A stretch of 64,000 nucleotides of DNA from NCBI RefSeq assembly GCF_028610675.1, contig NZ_JAQQWS010000009.1, positions 62,001-126,000 on the forward strand. The letters run 5' to 3'. This DNA comes from Alkalihalobacillus pseudalcaliphilus. Lineage in GTDB: Bacteria; Bacillota; Bacilli; Bacillales; Bacillaceae_D. Of the stretch, positions 17,958 to 26,893 are shown one piece after another. Numbering within the stretch: the first letter of the stretch is position 1; each line of letters begins with the position of its first letter. The notes under the pieces were generated by a model. The model was not told the origin of the DNA. It ran no database searches and saw nothing but the letters and a program-made list of their open reading frames with translations. Both the position numbers and the translations under genes were made by a program.

Positions 17958-19514
17958 ATGAGCAATCGACCAAATGAATTCGATAATGCCAACCCTTCTC
18001 TTTTTTCGAAAATAAATAAACGTAGCCTAATCTTCATTTCCTTTTTTGCCGCTTTACTACTCGCAGTCGTTATTGGTTTTGGATCTTATTACACAAATGC
18101 TAACCAGACACCAAAAGTCATGAACGAGCATGTAACTGCAAGTATCCAGACCCAACCAAAAGATACGAGCACGCCTGATTTTTTAAAGGAAAATGAAGAA
18201 AAAACCGTAGTACCAGATGAAGAGGAAAAAGAGGAACCGGTTGAACATAACGATCAAACTATCGTTATCGATGTTGATACAGATGAATCAGAAGATAATA
18301 CAAATAATGAAGAAATAAATAACGAAGAGGACTCTTTAGATAACGAAAAACAAGAGGTAGAAGTAGAAAATGACACTTCCACTGAAGACGAAAAAGCCGA
18401 TTCAGATAGCTCCGACAGCGAAAAGGACGCCGAGGAGAATGGAGAAAATGAGCAGGAAAAGCTAGAAAAAGAAAAAGAAGAGCGTCGTCAGTACCTACTT
18501 AGTGAAATTAGAAACCAAGTCTTCACCATATACTCGACGACCCACCAAGGTTCAGGTTTTCTATATAACGACCAAGGGATTGTGATTACCAATGCCCACG
18601 TTGTTAAAGGAGACCTTCATGTAGACGTCGAAACTCAGGAAGGTACAGTCCATGTGGCTGAAGTAATTGGTTATTCAAATGAAACAGATGTAGCTGTTTT
18701 ACTAGTTAATGATTTTATTGGGAAAAGCTCCGCACCGCTCGATCGCGCCAATCAATTAGGCATTGGTGATGAGGTCATTACATTAGGGACACCTCAAGGA
18801 GAGGGTTTCCGAATGACAAGTGGTCAAATAACAGAAATCGGTATTAATTTTTCCATTGATAGTTTTTACTATATGAATATTTATGAATCTTCTGCAAGAA
18901 CCCAACCTGGTAGCAGTGGTGGACCACTTATCTCACTTGAGAGCGGGCAAATTGTAGGTATTAATTCAGCCATGGATAAAAATCGAGATAGTATCAGCTA
19001 CACCATTCCACTCTTTACAGTTGATTCACTCATTCAGGAGTGGGTACAATCACCACTTCTTCAAGACGAGTTGCTTGTTTTATATGGTGATGACAGTGCG
19101 ATTGTTATTGATGACTCAGATACACAAGGCAATGAGGAAGGTACTCCGCGTGAGGAAAGCGAAGCAAGTGATAGTGTAAGCTCAAGTACACCTTCTTCTA
19201 GTCAAAGCAATAACTCGAGTGACCGGGACAACCAACAAGAAGATAATGAACAACCAAAAGAGCAAGTAGAAAAGCACGCTGAACAAGAAAAGGAAGAGAC
19301 CAATTCTTTAGATAAAACATCTTCAAATAACAAAACGGCAAAGTCACTTCAAAAACAAAATGAACTGCAGGCCGAAATTAATGAAGAGCAGCCTAGTTTA
19401 GCGGAAGAGCCACAACAGGAAGAAAACCATTCAGCTTCTAGTAACCAGACAAATACGGTGGATGAACATCAAACTCGTTCGACATCAGAAACAGCTACGG
19501 TGGATAACGAATAG
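17958..19514 (+). CDS. Membrane-anchored trypsin-like serine protease (HtrA/S1C type) with acidic linkers
   Basis: 518 residues from the ATG that follows GGAGG by 7 nt (a TTG just upstream is less likely). Order: N-terminal cytoplasmic segment, one membrane helix (about 25-45), a Glu/Asp/Asn-rich linker to about 180, a trypsin-like domain with the catalytic triad in TNAHVV (His), ETDVAVL (Asp) and PGSSGGPL (Ser), then a 130-residue Ser/Glu/Gln-rich tail. No PDZ domain is visible, unlike HtrA/HtrB. Probable role: quality control or signalling proteolysis at the outer face of the membrane. It is a separate transcript with a terminator right after it. Confidence 0.88.
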   Translation: MSNRPNEFDNANPSLFSKINKRSLIFISFFAALLLAVVIGFGSYYTNANQTPKVMNEHVTASIQTQPKDTSTPDFLKENEEKTVVPDEEEKEEPVEHNDQTIVIDVDTDESEDNTNNEEINNEEDSLDNEKQEVEVENDTSTEDEKADSDSSDSEKDAEENGENEQEKLEKEKEERRQYLLSEIRNQVFTIYSTTHQGSGFLYNDQGIVITNAHVVKGDLHVDVETQEGTVHVAEVIGYSNETDVAVLLVNDFIGKSSAPLDRANQLGIGDEVITLGTPQGEGFRMTSGQITEIGINFSIDSFYYMNIYESSARTQPGSSGGPLISLESGQIVGINSAMDKNRDSISYTIPLFTVDSLIQEWVQSPLLQDELLVLYGDDSAIVIDDSDTQGNEEGTPREESEASDSVSSSTPSSSQSNNSSDRDNQQEDNEQPKEQVEKHAEQEKEETNSLDKTSSNNKTAKSLQKQNELQAEINEEQPSLAEEPQQEENHSASSNQTNTVDEHQTRSTSETATVDNE

Positions 19515-19528
19515 CTTCAATTTATGTA

Positions 19529-19563
19529 CCAAACACCCATCTTGGAAAAAATGGGTGTTTTTT
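19529..19563 (+). terminator. Terminator after the HtrA-like gene
   Basis: AACACCCAT / ATGGGTGTT stem followed by TTTTTT. Confidence 0.85.
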
Positions 19564-19687
19564 ATGCCCCTCTCCAATCTCATGTCATGAAAATTTCTTT
19601 GAGAATGAAGGGCTTTCAGTTTACATTTTATATCCATCACATGTATGCTATTTTGGGTAGATGATATTTAATGAAAGGATTTGTTTT

Positions 19688-20794
19688 ATGGCTATACTTT
19701 ATTTCCTATTATTCATTTTAATATATAGTTCTCTTTGTTTTTATGCGGGTTTTAATGGTTGGCGTTGGCTTCAAGCCGCTTTTTCGTTCACGTATAAAAA
19801 AACCTATATCCTGATTATTGTTTTATTCTCGTCCGCTTACATAGCCTCTTATTTTATTCCTTCAATACTTTTAGAGTTAATCGGTGGTTATTGGCTGATT
19901 ATCGTTGGATACAGTCTCATTCTCTTACCACTCGTTAACCTTATTTATTTTGCTAGTAAAAAAAGATGGAAAGTACCATTAGGTTATGTCGTGTCTGCCT
20001 TTTTGTTATTTGTCATGATTTACGGCTCTTATAACGCTTGGTCCCCTGTCATTCGAGAGTACGAAATTACCATCGACAAATCGATTACAGAAGAAGACCA
20101 GGAGTTGACGGTTTTATTAGCAGCAGATCTTCACATTAACGATATCATTGGCGAAAATCACATGCAGCGGCTCGTTCATTTATCCAAAAAAGTTGAGCCA
20201 GATATGATTTTAATACCTGGGGATATCATTGATGATAATATCCAGCCCTATATTGACCAAGGAATTTCTGATGTAATGCTACAGCTGCGTGCACAGTACG
20301 GGGTCTATGCCGTGCCAGGAAATCATGATTATTACGGTGGAGATTTAATGCGTTTACGGGCTGAGCTTGAGCAAATCAACATACCCCTTCTTATGGATGA
20401 AGTCATTATATCTAAAAATGACATTGCTATTGTTGGGCGTGAGGATTTAACTAACTTTGACAGAGCTTCGATTGCTGAGTTAATCGCCGACATCCCTGAA
20501 GATATGCCTATCATTATGCTCGATCATCAACCGGTGGAGATCCAAGAAGCAGCCGAACATGGTGTCGACCTGTTAGTTTCTGGCCACACACATCGCGGCC
20601 AAGTTTTTCCAGCAAACATCATCACCGGTTTATTGTTTGATAATGATTACGGTCATTTACAAATCGATGATTTCCATTCCTTTGTTACATCTGGCTTTGG
20701 CTTTTGGGGACCAGCCGTTCGCTTTGGCACCCGCTCTGAAATTATGGTTATCAACATCACCTTTACCGGTGAGCAAGCAAGTGAAACTGAGTAA
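19688..20794 (+). CDS. Membrane metallophosphoesterase (YaeI/YkuE-like)
   Basis: 368 residues from the ATG preceded by AAAGGA. Four hydrophobic segments in the first 130 residues, then a calcineurin-like phosphoesterase domain with all metal motifs: DLHIND, GDIIDDN, GNHDYYGG, DHQP and SGHTHRGQ. Relatives hydrolyse phospholipid-like or UDP-sugar substrates at the membrane; the substrate here cannot be told. Terminators on both sides make it monocistronic. Confidence 0.88.
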   Translation: MAILYFLLFILIYSSLCFYAGFNGWRWLQAAFSFTYKKTYILIIVLFSSAYIASYFIPSILLELIGGYWLIIVGYSLILLPLVNLIYFASKKRWKVPLGYVVSAFLLFVMIYGSYNAWSPVIREYEITIDKSITEEDQELTVLLAADLHINDIIGENHMQRLVHLSKKVEPDMILIPGDIIDDNIQPYIDQGISDVMLQLRAQYGVYAVPGNHDYYGGDLMRLRAELEQINIPLLMDEVIISKNDIAIVGREDLTNFDRASIAELIADIPEDMPIIMLDHQPVEIQEAAEHGVDLLVSGHTHRGQVFPANIITGLLFDNDYGHLQIDDFHSFVTSGFGFWGPAVRFGTRSEIMVINITFTGEQASETE

Positions 20795-20843
20795 GTTTTT
20801 CCATTTATAGGTTACGAATTCTTAGGATTCATTATTGTTCAGT

Positions 20844-20875
20844 GACGACAAGTACGCATATACTTGTCGTTTTTT
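20844..20875 (+). terminator. Terminator after the metallophosphoesterase gene
   Basis: GACGACAAGTA / TACTTGTCGT stem followed by TTTTTT. The remaining 20876-21105 holds no recognised element. Confidence 0.85.
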
Positions 20876-21105
20876 CGATCGTGATTCAGGAAGTTTTGTA
20901 GCAGTTTACGAATTTCATTGATAGTGGCTAAATCAGGGACTTAGTCATCTGTAAACTCATCAAATCCCCTACGGATAACGCCAAAATCAATCACTTTTTG
21001 TTTGGGGTTTTTACAAAATCCCCTTGTGATCGATCATGATATTTACATTAAAGTGAAGCTACCGGTAAAAAATTGAAAGCTAGTTTTCAAGTTATGGGGT
21101 TTTAA

Positions 21106-21612
21106 TTGGAGAAAGGTGATACATTTGAAAAGGTGCTAGTAAGCTATGAACCAATGCTTAAAAATCAACTTAAGAAACTTCATATTTATAAAGAACACGA
21201 GGATTATTATCAAGTGGCCCAAATTCTTTTATGGAAGGCCTACCAACAATTTGATGCAACAAAAGGAGCTTTCCCAGGCTACGCCCAACATTTAGTTCGT
21301 TGTGGACTCATTGACCACTTAAGGAAGGAACGAATTTATGAAGACCGTCACGAAATGATAGAATGGGATTCAAAGACGGAAGGTTTGCTTGGCTTTTTCA
21401 TTCAAGAGGAAAACCATCCCCTATTAGATGAAATCGAGGAAAGGTACAAGCATTTATCTAAGCGCGAAAAAATATGGTTGATAGAAACCTTCATCAACGA
21501 TCGGAAGCTCAGCGAAATTGCTCACCTCTATCAAGTTTCCAAACATACAGTCAGCAGCTGGAGAAAAGCTTGCTTAAAGAAACTTCGAGGTCCAAGATTG
21601 TCGAACGACTAA
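21106..21612 (+). CDS. Sigma-70 family RNA polymerase sigma factor (ECF-like)
   Basis: 168-residue sigma factor with only regions 2 and 4. Region 2 is about residues 10-80 (DYYQVAQILLWKAYQQFD, then a DHLRKER-type DNA-contact helix); region 4 has a helix-turn-helix in LSEIAHLYQVSKHTVSSWRK near the C-terminus. The only in-frame start near the 5' end is TTG at 21106, with a weak GGGG site; GTG at 21133 is possible, so the N-terminus is uncertain. No anti-sigma factor gene adjoins it, so its control must be elsewhere or transcriptional. Short sigma factors of this kind include YlaC and YvrI relatives; I cannot assign an orthologue. Confidence 0.82.
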   Translation: MEKGDTFEKVLVSYEPMLKNQLKKLHIYKEHEDYYQVAQILLWKAYQQFDATKGAFPGYAQHLVRCGLIDHLRKERIYEDRHEMIEWDSKTEGLLGFFIQEENHPLLDEIEERYKHLSKREKIWLIETFINDRKLSEIAHLYQVSKHTVSSWRKACLKKLRGPRLSND

Positions 21613-21879
21613 TGCTACGTTTACCAAAAGGAATAGTTTTAAACAGATATCCTGTCATATCTTTAGATGACACCTACATGTTTCATCAATTCTATTGACA
21701 GATTAAAGGAGTTTTACTTTTTATTTGTTTGTCACTGATCATTTGCTGTCAATTCTAGCTATTATTTCCCGAAAAATAATAGAGTTTCTAGAAATACTGA
21801 ACATCTCATCGACAAACGTAACGAGACACCCCTGCTTCAAACACATTTCGCTATTTTCGTCACTTATTATGCAAAAAAA
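21613..21879. other. Intergenic stretch between convergent genes
   Basis: About 270 bp between the sigma factor stop and the lipoprotein terminator. No ORF or clear terminator for the sigma factor gene is seen. Confidence 0.5.
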
Positions 21880-21917
21880 AGATGCTCAAAGGTCGAAATG
21901 ACCGATGAACATCTTTT
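21880..21917 (-). terminator. Terminator after the acidic lipoprotein gene
   Basis: AAAGATG.TCA / TGA.CATCTTT stem with inner GGTC/GACC pairing, followed on the minus strand by a run of T. Confidence 0.75.
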
Positions 21918-21931
21918 TATATTGATCTATA

Positions 21932-22261
21932 TTATTCTACATCTTCGCCTTCATCGTCACCTTCTAGGCCACCCATGTCATCTTCTTCACCAAAGCCGTC
22001 GTTCTCATCTTCAACGCCGCCCATGTCACCATCTTCACCGAAGCCATCATCTTCAAGACCGTCTTCTCCTAAACCATCGTCTTCAAGTCCATCTTCACCT
22101 AATCCGTCATCTTCTAATCCGCCATCATCCGTTGCTGGATCTTCAACAGATGGGTCCGTTCCTGGCTCTGTTGCTGGATCCTCTGTTCCGTCTCCGCCAC
22201 AAGCTGTAAGGAGACCTAAAGACACGACTGCTGCTGCTGATGTTAATAAATATTTTTTCAT
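21932..22261 (-). CDS. Acidic repeat lipoprotein, function unknown
   Basis: 109 residues: a lipoprotein signal peptide with lipobox LLTAC (Cys21), then an almost entirely Gly/Asp/Glu tail with repeats of the type LEDDGLGEDG. GGAGG precedes the ATG and a good terminator follows. The mature protein would be an extremely acidic, disordered chain tethered to the outer face of the membrane. No enzymatic motif. A role in cation or proton retention at the surface is a guess in keeping with an alkaliphile. Confidence 0.8.
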   Translation of the reverse strand: MKKYLLTSAAAVVSLGLLTACGGDGTEDPATEPGTDPSVEDPATDDGGLEDDGLGEDGLEDDGLGEDGLEDDGFGEDGDMGGVEDENDGFGEEDDMGGLEGDDEGEDVE

Positions 22262-22544
22262 TTGAAATTACCTCCAATAGTAAATAAAGCTCAGATTTTT
22301 AGTATGACTAACCTTATTTGTATCGCTTATCTGTTAGTCTGATTGTATCTTAACAAGGATTATTTTTGGCGTCTATAGGTTGCAGGTTTCTTTTGCAATG
22401 TCATACTACATCCAGACTTTGTCACAAATTCTCCCATAAAAAAGTGGGAGAGGTTTTATAATTGAGAGGTTTAAAAGTCGCTTTATGTGGGTTTAGGGGG
22501 ATTTTTGTTTTAGGGTGAAAGTTCGAGTACCAGCTATTTGCGAT
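22262..22544. other. Intergenic stretch with a small hairpin
   Basis: Upstream region of the acidic lipoprotein. The only structure seen is CTCCCAT/GTGGGAG around 22431-22451. No ORF. Confidence 0.4.
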
Positions 22545-22545
22545 T

Positions 22546-22578
22546 AAAAAAAAGCTTGTCCATATTCAACAAGCTTTC
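22546..22578 (-). terminator. Terminator after fabZ
   Basis: GAAAGCTTGT / ACAAGCTTT stem followed by eight T on the minus strand. Confidence 0.85.
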
Positions 22579-22592
22579 GTTCTTAAGTTGCT

Positions 22593-23015
22593 TTATTTTA
22601 AGGCAAATGTCATTTCTGCTTCAGCCGCTACTTGGCCATCAACAGTGGCCACACCTTTCGCTTTTGCAACTGGTCCCTTCATCCGTGTAATTTCAACTTC
22701 TAAACGAAGTTGGTCTCCAGGTCGTACAGGCGTCTTAAAACGACAGTTATCAATCTTAGCAAATAACCCAAGTTTGCCACGGTTTTCTTCTTTTTGGAGC
22801 ATCGCGACTGCACATGTTTGGGCTAATGCTTCCACAATTAAAACACCTGGCATAACTGGATATTCTGGAAAATGTCCATTAAAAAACTCTTCGTTAGCCG
22901 TTACATTTTTAATACCGACTGCACTATGACCAACTTCACATTCAATCACCTTATCCAATAACAAAAAAGGATAACGATGCGGAATAATCTCTTTAATTTC
23001 ATCAATTCCAATCAT
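22593..23015 (-). CDS. fabZ: 3-hydroxyacyl-[ACP] dehydratase FabZ
   Basis: Dehydrates beta-hydroxyacyl-ACP in fatty acid elongation. 140 residues with the hot-dog fold signatures PHRYPFLLLDK and NGHFPEYPVMPGVLIVEALAQ containing the catalytic His and Glu. The ATG at 23015 (MIGIDEIKEII) is chosen because AAAGGA lies about 9 nt upstream; the ATG at 23024 overlaps that site. In B. subtilis the gene (ywpB) also lies close to flhP and mbl, so position supports the call. It appears monocistronic. Confidence 0.95.
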   Translation of the reverse strand: MIGIDEIKEIIPHRYPFLLLDKVIECEVGHSAVGIKNVTANEEFFNGHFPEYPVMPGVLIVEALAQTCAVAMLQKEENRGKLGLFAKIDNCRFKTPVRPGDQLRLEVEITRMKGPVAKAKGVATVDGQVAAEAEMTFALK

Positions 23016-23124
23016 TCTATACATCCTTTCAAAACTAGTTTGATTTATTATAACATAAAATCAGGTAATAGTATCAGGTGATAAAAGATGAGGTTTTTTT
23101 ATATGAAAGTTAGTTCATGCTGGT

Positions 23125-23259
23125 ATGCGGAGTTCTACTCATCGCTACCGAAAATTACCACGTCTCCTGCGGGGTGGCGCTGAGCTAATCGGCTACGCCG
23201 CTGGATCTCAGCTCTGCCACTACTTCCCGCGGGAGCTTTTCTCGAGAGAGTCTCCGCAT
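23125..23259. repeat. Fold-back dispersed repeat with terminal inverted repeats
   Basis: A 135-bp GC-rich element bounded by ATGCGGAG and CTCCGCAT. Inside are nested complementary blocks: CTCCTGCGGG with CCCGCGGGAG, GTGGC with GCCAC, and GCTGAG with CTCAGC, so the whole folds into one long hairpin. The core CTGCGGGGTGGCGCTG and CTACGCCGCTG recur at 61080-61220. It resembles GC-rich fold-back repeats common in Bacillus intergenic regions (from memory, not checked). Confidence 0.65.
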
Positions 23260-23550
23260 GTTTTCGTTCGCTGGGTACTGCTCATTCTCAAGGTCAAAAT
23301 CATACTTACAACAAAAATTAAAATGAATAAGAACTAAAAACAAAGGCGAAATGATCGAAGTGCCAACAGTTAAAGAGTCAAACACTACTTTCATTTTTGT
23401 CGGTTTCGGAGCGGTTTTGGCTTCGCCATGTCGGTTTTTTACGAAAGTTCATAGGGTGATGCACGGAAACTCGTCAAGTTCACTACCAGTATGACAGGTT
23501 ACGACTAATCATTAAGCTCAAGAGCTCATTGTAACATCATGCCCCTTGAG

Positions 23551-24830
23551 TAACTGACATGATTAGACCTTTTTGTGTAGTTACTCACCTTATTCCTTTG
23601 AGTACCTGTCTCGATCAGCCTTTTTCGTGCAGATACTCCAAGGGTTGGACTCCTTATCTTCACATTAACCCCCTTTTTGTGCAGATACTCCAAGGTTTGG
23701 CCTCCGTATTTTCACATTAACCCCCTTTTTGTGTAGATACTCCAAGGGTTGGCTTCCGTCTCTTCACATTAACCTCCTCTTTGTGCAGATACTCCAAGAT
23801 TTGGACTCCTTATCTTCACATTAACCCTCTCTTTGTTCAGATACTCCGAGGGTTGGACTCCTTATCTTCACATTAACCCCTTCTTTGTGTAGATACTTCA
23901 AGGTTTGGCTTCAGTATCTTCACATTAACCCTCTCTTTGTGCAGATACTCCAAGGTTTGGCTTCCGTATCTTCACATTAACCCCTTCTTTGTGCAGATAC
24001 TCCAAGATTTGGCTTCCGTATCTTCACATTAACCCTCTCTTTGTTCAGATACTCCAAGATTTGGCTTCAGTATCTTCACATTAACCCTCTCTTTGTGCAG
24101 ATACTCCAAGATTTGGCTTCCGTATCTTCACATTAACCCTCTCTTTGTGTAGATACTTCAAGGTTTGGCTTCAGTATCTTCACATTAACCCCTTCTTTGT
24201 GTAGATACTTCAAGGTTTGGCTTCCGTATCTTCACATTAACCCTCTCTTTGTGTAGATACTTCAAGGTTTGGCTTCCGTATCTTCACATTAACCGCCTTT
24301 TTGTGCAGATACTCCAAGATTTGGACTCCTTATCTTCACATTAACCCTCTCTTTGTGCAGATACTCCAAGGTTTGGCTTCCGTATCTGCACATTAACCGC
24401 CTTTTTGTGCAGTTACTCCAAGATTTGGCTTCCGTATCTTCACATTAACCCCTTCTTTGTGTAGATACTCCAAGGTTTGGACTCCTTATCTTCACATTAA
24501 CCCTCTCTTTGTGCAGTTACTCCAAGATTTGGCTTCCGTATCTTCACATTAACCCTCTCTTTGTGCAGTTACTCCAAGGTTTGGACTCCTTATCTTCACA
24601 TTAACCCTCTCTTTGTGCAGATACTCCAAGGTTTGGCTTCCTTATCTTCACATTAACCGCCTTTTTGTGCAGATACTCCAAGGTTTGGCTTCCGTATCTT
24701 CACATTAACCGCCTTTTTGTGCAGATAATCCAAGGTTTGGCATCCGTATCTGCACATTAACCCTCTCTTTGTGAATGATACTCCTAAGGTTGGCGTCCGT
24801 ATCTTCACAAACCTTATAAATCGTTAAGAT
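23551..24830 (+). repeat. Large 52-bp tandem hairpin-repeat array (A type, about 24 units)
   Basis: Unit starts fall at 23551 + 52n; after 24 units the phase is off by only 1 bp (24800). The consensus unit is arm GTATCTTCACA, loop TTAACCCTCTCTT, arm TGTGCAGATAC (10 of 11 positions pair), then spacer TCCAAGGTTTGGCTTCC with its own small CCAA/TTGG dyad. The first unit (23551) is B-type (GTAACTGACATG) and the second is a hybrid, joining this array to the one at 11.5 kb. It lies between the fabZ start and the EpuA-like gene terminator. Confidence 0.93.
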
Positions 24831-24941
24831 CGCGATAGATGACTTTCATCTTTGTTTGTGGCGGAGCTGTCTTTGACTCCGACATGGGCCTTTTATGGAA
24901 TGCCTTATGAAATGAGCCTTACTTAGTTAACTTTCATATTT

Positions 24942-24977
24942 AAAAACCACACACCTCGCAATAGGTGTGTGGTTTTT
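24942..24977 (-). terminator. Terminator after the EpuA-like gene
   Basis: AAAAACCACACACCT / AGGTGTGTGGTTTTT, a perfect 15-bp stem with a 6-nt loop, flanked by A/T runs. Confidence 0.9.
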
Positions 24978-24987
24978 GAATTTCCTT

Positions 24988-25902
24988 TTATTCGTTTCCT
25001 CTGATTATATCTAGGATGTGGTACCAAATTTCTGGTCTGATGGCGTCGGCGGGTTCTCGTCCTCCGATGATTCCGTAGCCGACCATTAAACCGAGAATGA
25101 GGCTACCACCAAATAGTGCAACAACAATAGGGATTCGAAGCCATAGGGGAATGAGACGAATTCGACCCTTTCGTTCTTTTGGTCCTCCAGAACGGCTCTC
25201 CTTCTCTTTCTCCTGTTCCTCTTCTGCTTCTCCTTCATCCTGTTTTAACTTTTCTCGTCGTTTGGGTGACCTTGTTTGCTTTTCCTTGTTAGAAACAATA
25301 GCAGCTGCTGCCGCATGTTGCCCGTCTTCCGCTTCCTCACTCTGCATCGACGTCGACTCAGCCTGATCAAACTCGTTACTTGTTTGGGAGTCTGCTGCTT
25401 CCTCATGATGGTCAGTCGTTGCTTCTGGATGCTCAGCTTGTTTACTCGTTTCAGAATTCGCTTGGGCTTCCGGTTGATTCGTCTCTTTGGCATCGTTAGC
25501 TTTTGGCTTTGAAACAAACAAACGTGGATGCTCTTCGTCTTTTTTAGCATCAGATTCGGTTCCATCCGAAGGTACTTCATTTGCAACCTCGGTTTCTTCG
25601 TTATCTGTTTGTTGGTTATCCGGTTTAGGTTCGTTTGTTTGTTCAGCTTGTAATGACTGATTGGATTCATCTTTTGCCGCATCTTCTGACATTAGGTTCA
25701 TTTTTTCACCAGGATTATCCTGAAGTGATAAAGGTCCTTGAGTGGGAAGCTCTTGAGAAGAGTCAGTAACTGAATCAGCGTGCTCGGCTTTTTCACTGGA
25801 AGACTCCTGCTCTTTGGCTTCGGTTGGATGCTTTGCTGCGTTATTTAATTGGTCGCTTGAAGCGTTATTCGTTTCTACCGATTTGTTGTCTTTTTCACTC
25901 AT
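24988..25902 (-). CDS. EpuA-like membrane protein with long acidic N-terminal extension
   Basis: 304 residues. The last 60 (GRIRLIPLWLRIPIVV, then a membrane helix, GYGIIGG, and a WYHILDII ending) match the small EpuA-type protein often mis-named RNA polymerase subunit beta in Bacillus genomes, where it is usually only about 60-90 residues. Here an approximately 240-residue low-complexity region rich in Glu, Asp, Gln, Ser and Asn precedes it, with a short basic block before the helix. AAGGAG precedes the ATG. It follows flhP by 35 bp and is probably cotranscribed with flhO-flhP. Function of the family is not established. Confidence 0.75.
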   Translation of the reverse strand: MSEKDNKSVETNNASSDQLNNAAKHPTEAKEQESSSEKAEHADSVTDSSQELPTQGPLSLQDNPGEKMNLMSEDAAKDESNQSLQAEQTNEPKPDNQQTDNEETEVANEVPSDGTESDAKKDEEHPRLFVSKPKANDAKETNQPEAQANSETSKQAEHPEATTDHHEEAADSQTSNEFDQAESTSMQSEEAEDGQHAAAAAIVSNKEKQTRSPKRREKLKQDEGEAEEEQEKEKESRSGGPKERKGRIRLIPLWLRIPIVVALFGGSLILGLMVGYGIIGGREPADAIRPEIWYHILDIIRGNE

Positions 25903-25937
25903 TGGTTTCTCCTTGAACTAATCAGATTCCACAATCA

Positions 25938-26777
25938 TTAACCTCGAATACCATTAACTAGACCAGACATTTGATCGGCCATTGAGATTGCTCTTGAGTT
26001 GAACTGATAGTGTCTTTGAGCCACTAATAAGTCACTCATCTCTTTAGCCATATCTACATTCGAGCTTTCTAACGTTTTTTGTAAAACGGCGATTTCTGCT
26101 ACGCCAACATCTTCAACTATATCTGCTTCAGCATAACCTAATGCTTCCAAATCAGCAAGTGCAAATTGATTTTCGCCAGCTGGCACAAGTGCTTGTGGAT
26201 TATGTACTTGTCTAATACCCAATGTCCCGATATTTTCTAAGCTTCCATCTTGCATCGTTACAAAAAGCTGTCCATCTTGTAGTTGGAAAGATGTGAAGTC
26301 CTCAGGGATTATCATTCTTTCTCCATTATTATCGAGTAGATAATCACCGTTTGCCGTCACAAGTGTTAATTGCTCTGGATTTTCACTATTAGCAGTAATA
26401 TAGAAATTACCTGCCCTTGTTAACCTTTCTTCTGTCCCCGCACCGTCTGAGGACTCAATTCGGAAAAAGTGGTTCGCCGTCGTTAAGGCAAAATCTAATT
26501 CGCGACCTGTGGTTTGCAAAGAGCCTTGTTCAAACTGTAGGACGGTTTGCGCTATTTTTGCTCCGCTCCCAACTTGAAGGCCAAGCGGCGTTAATCTGCC
26601 GACTTCCATTTGTGGATTCGATTGGCTATGAAGCTGCTGGGAAAGTAAATCGTGAAAAGCCGATTCTCTTCGTTTATATCCAACCGTTTGACTATTAGCC
26701 ATATTGTGAGAAATACTATCTATCTGACTTTGAATTTGATTCATCGTTACACTAGCTGTAATCATCGCTCGGTTCAA
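25938..26777 (-). CDS. flhP: Flagellar hook-basal body protein FlhP
   Basis: FlgG/FlgF-family rod or hook protein; 279 residues from a TTG start at 26777 with GGTGG upstream, which gives the expected N-terminus (L/M)NRAMITASVTMNQIQSQI. An ATG frame beginning at 26849 would add 24 basic residues not seen in the family. N- and C-terminal flagellar rod motifs are present: HNMANSQTVGYKRRES and SSNVDMAKEMSDLLVAQRHYQFNSRAI. It lies downstream of flhO as in B. subtilis, where the pair forms part of the distal rod. Confidence 0.92.
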   Translation of the reverse strand: MNRAMITASVTMNQIQSQIDSISHNMANSQTVGYKRRESAFHDLLSQQLHSQSNPQMEVGRLTPLGLQVGSGAKIAQTVLQFEQGSLQTTGRELDFALTTANHFFRIESSDGAGTEERLTRAGNFYITANSENPEQLTLVTANGDYLLDNNGERMIIPEDFTSFQLQDGQLFVTMQDGSLENIGTLGIRQVHNPQALVPAGENQFALADLEALGYAEADIVEDVGVAEIAVLQKTLESSNVDMAKEMSDLLVAQRHYQFNSRAISMADQMSGLVNGIRG

Positions 26778-26893
26778 TTTCTTCACCACCTTCTTAATTT
26801 TTTTGTGATATGGATTAATGAACATTTGCTTGAGCCTATGCTCCTTCATCCTTATACGCCCACTTTTTTGTTCGTGGTGTCATGTTGCACTCA

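Noticed and set aside
21898..22265. Plus-strand ORFs opposite the acidic lipoprotein gene
   Set aside because: Antisense shadows of a GAT/GAA-rich repeat; the minus strand has a lipobox, ribosome site and terminator.
23551..24830. CRISPR array
   Set aside because: Spacer parts are nearly the same in every unit of an array, units are 52 bp, no cas genes are present, and the same pattern recurs at many loci.
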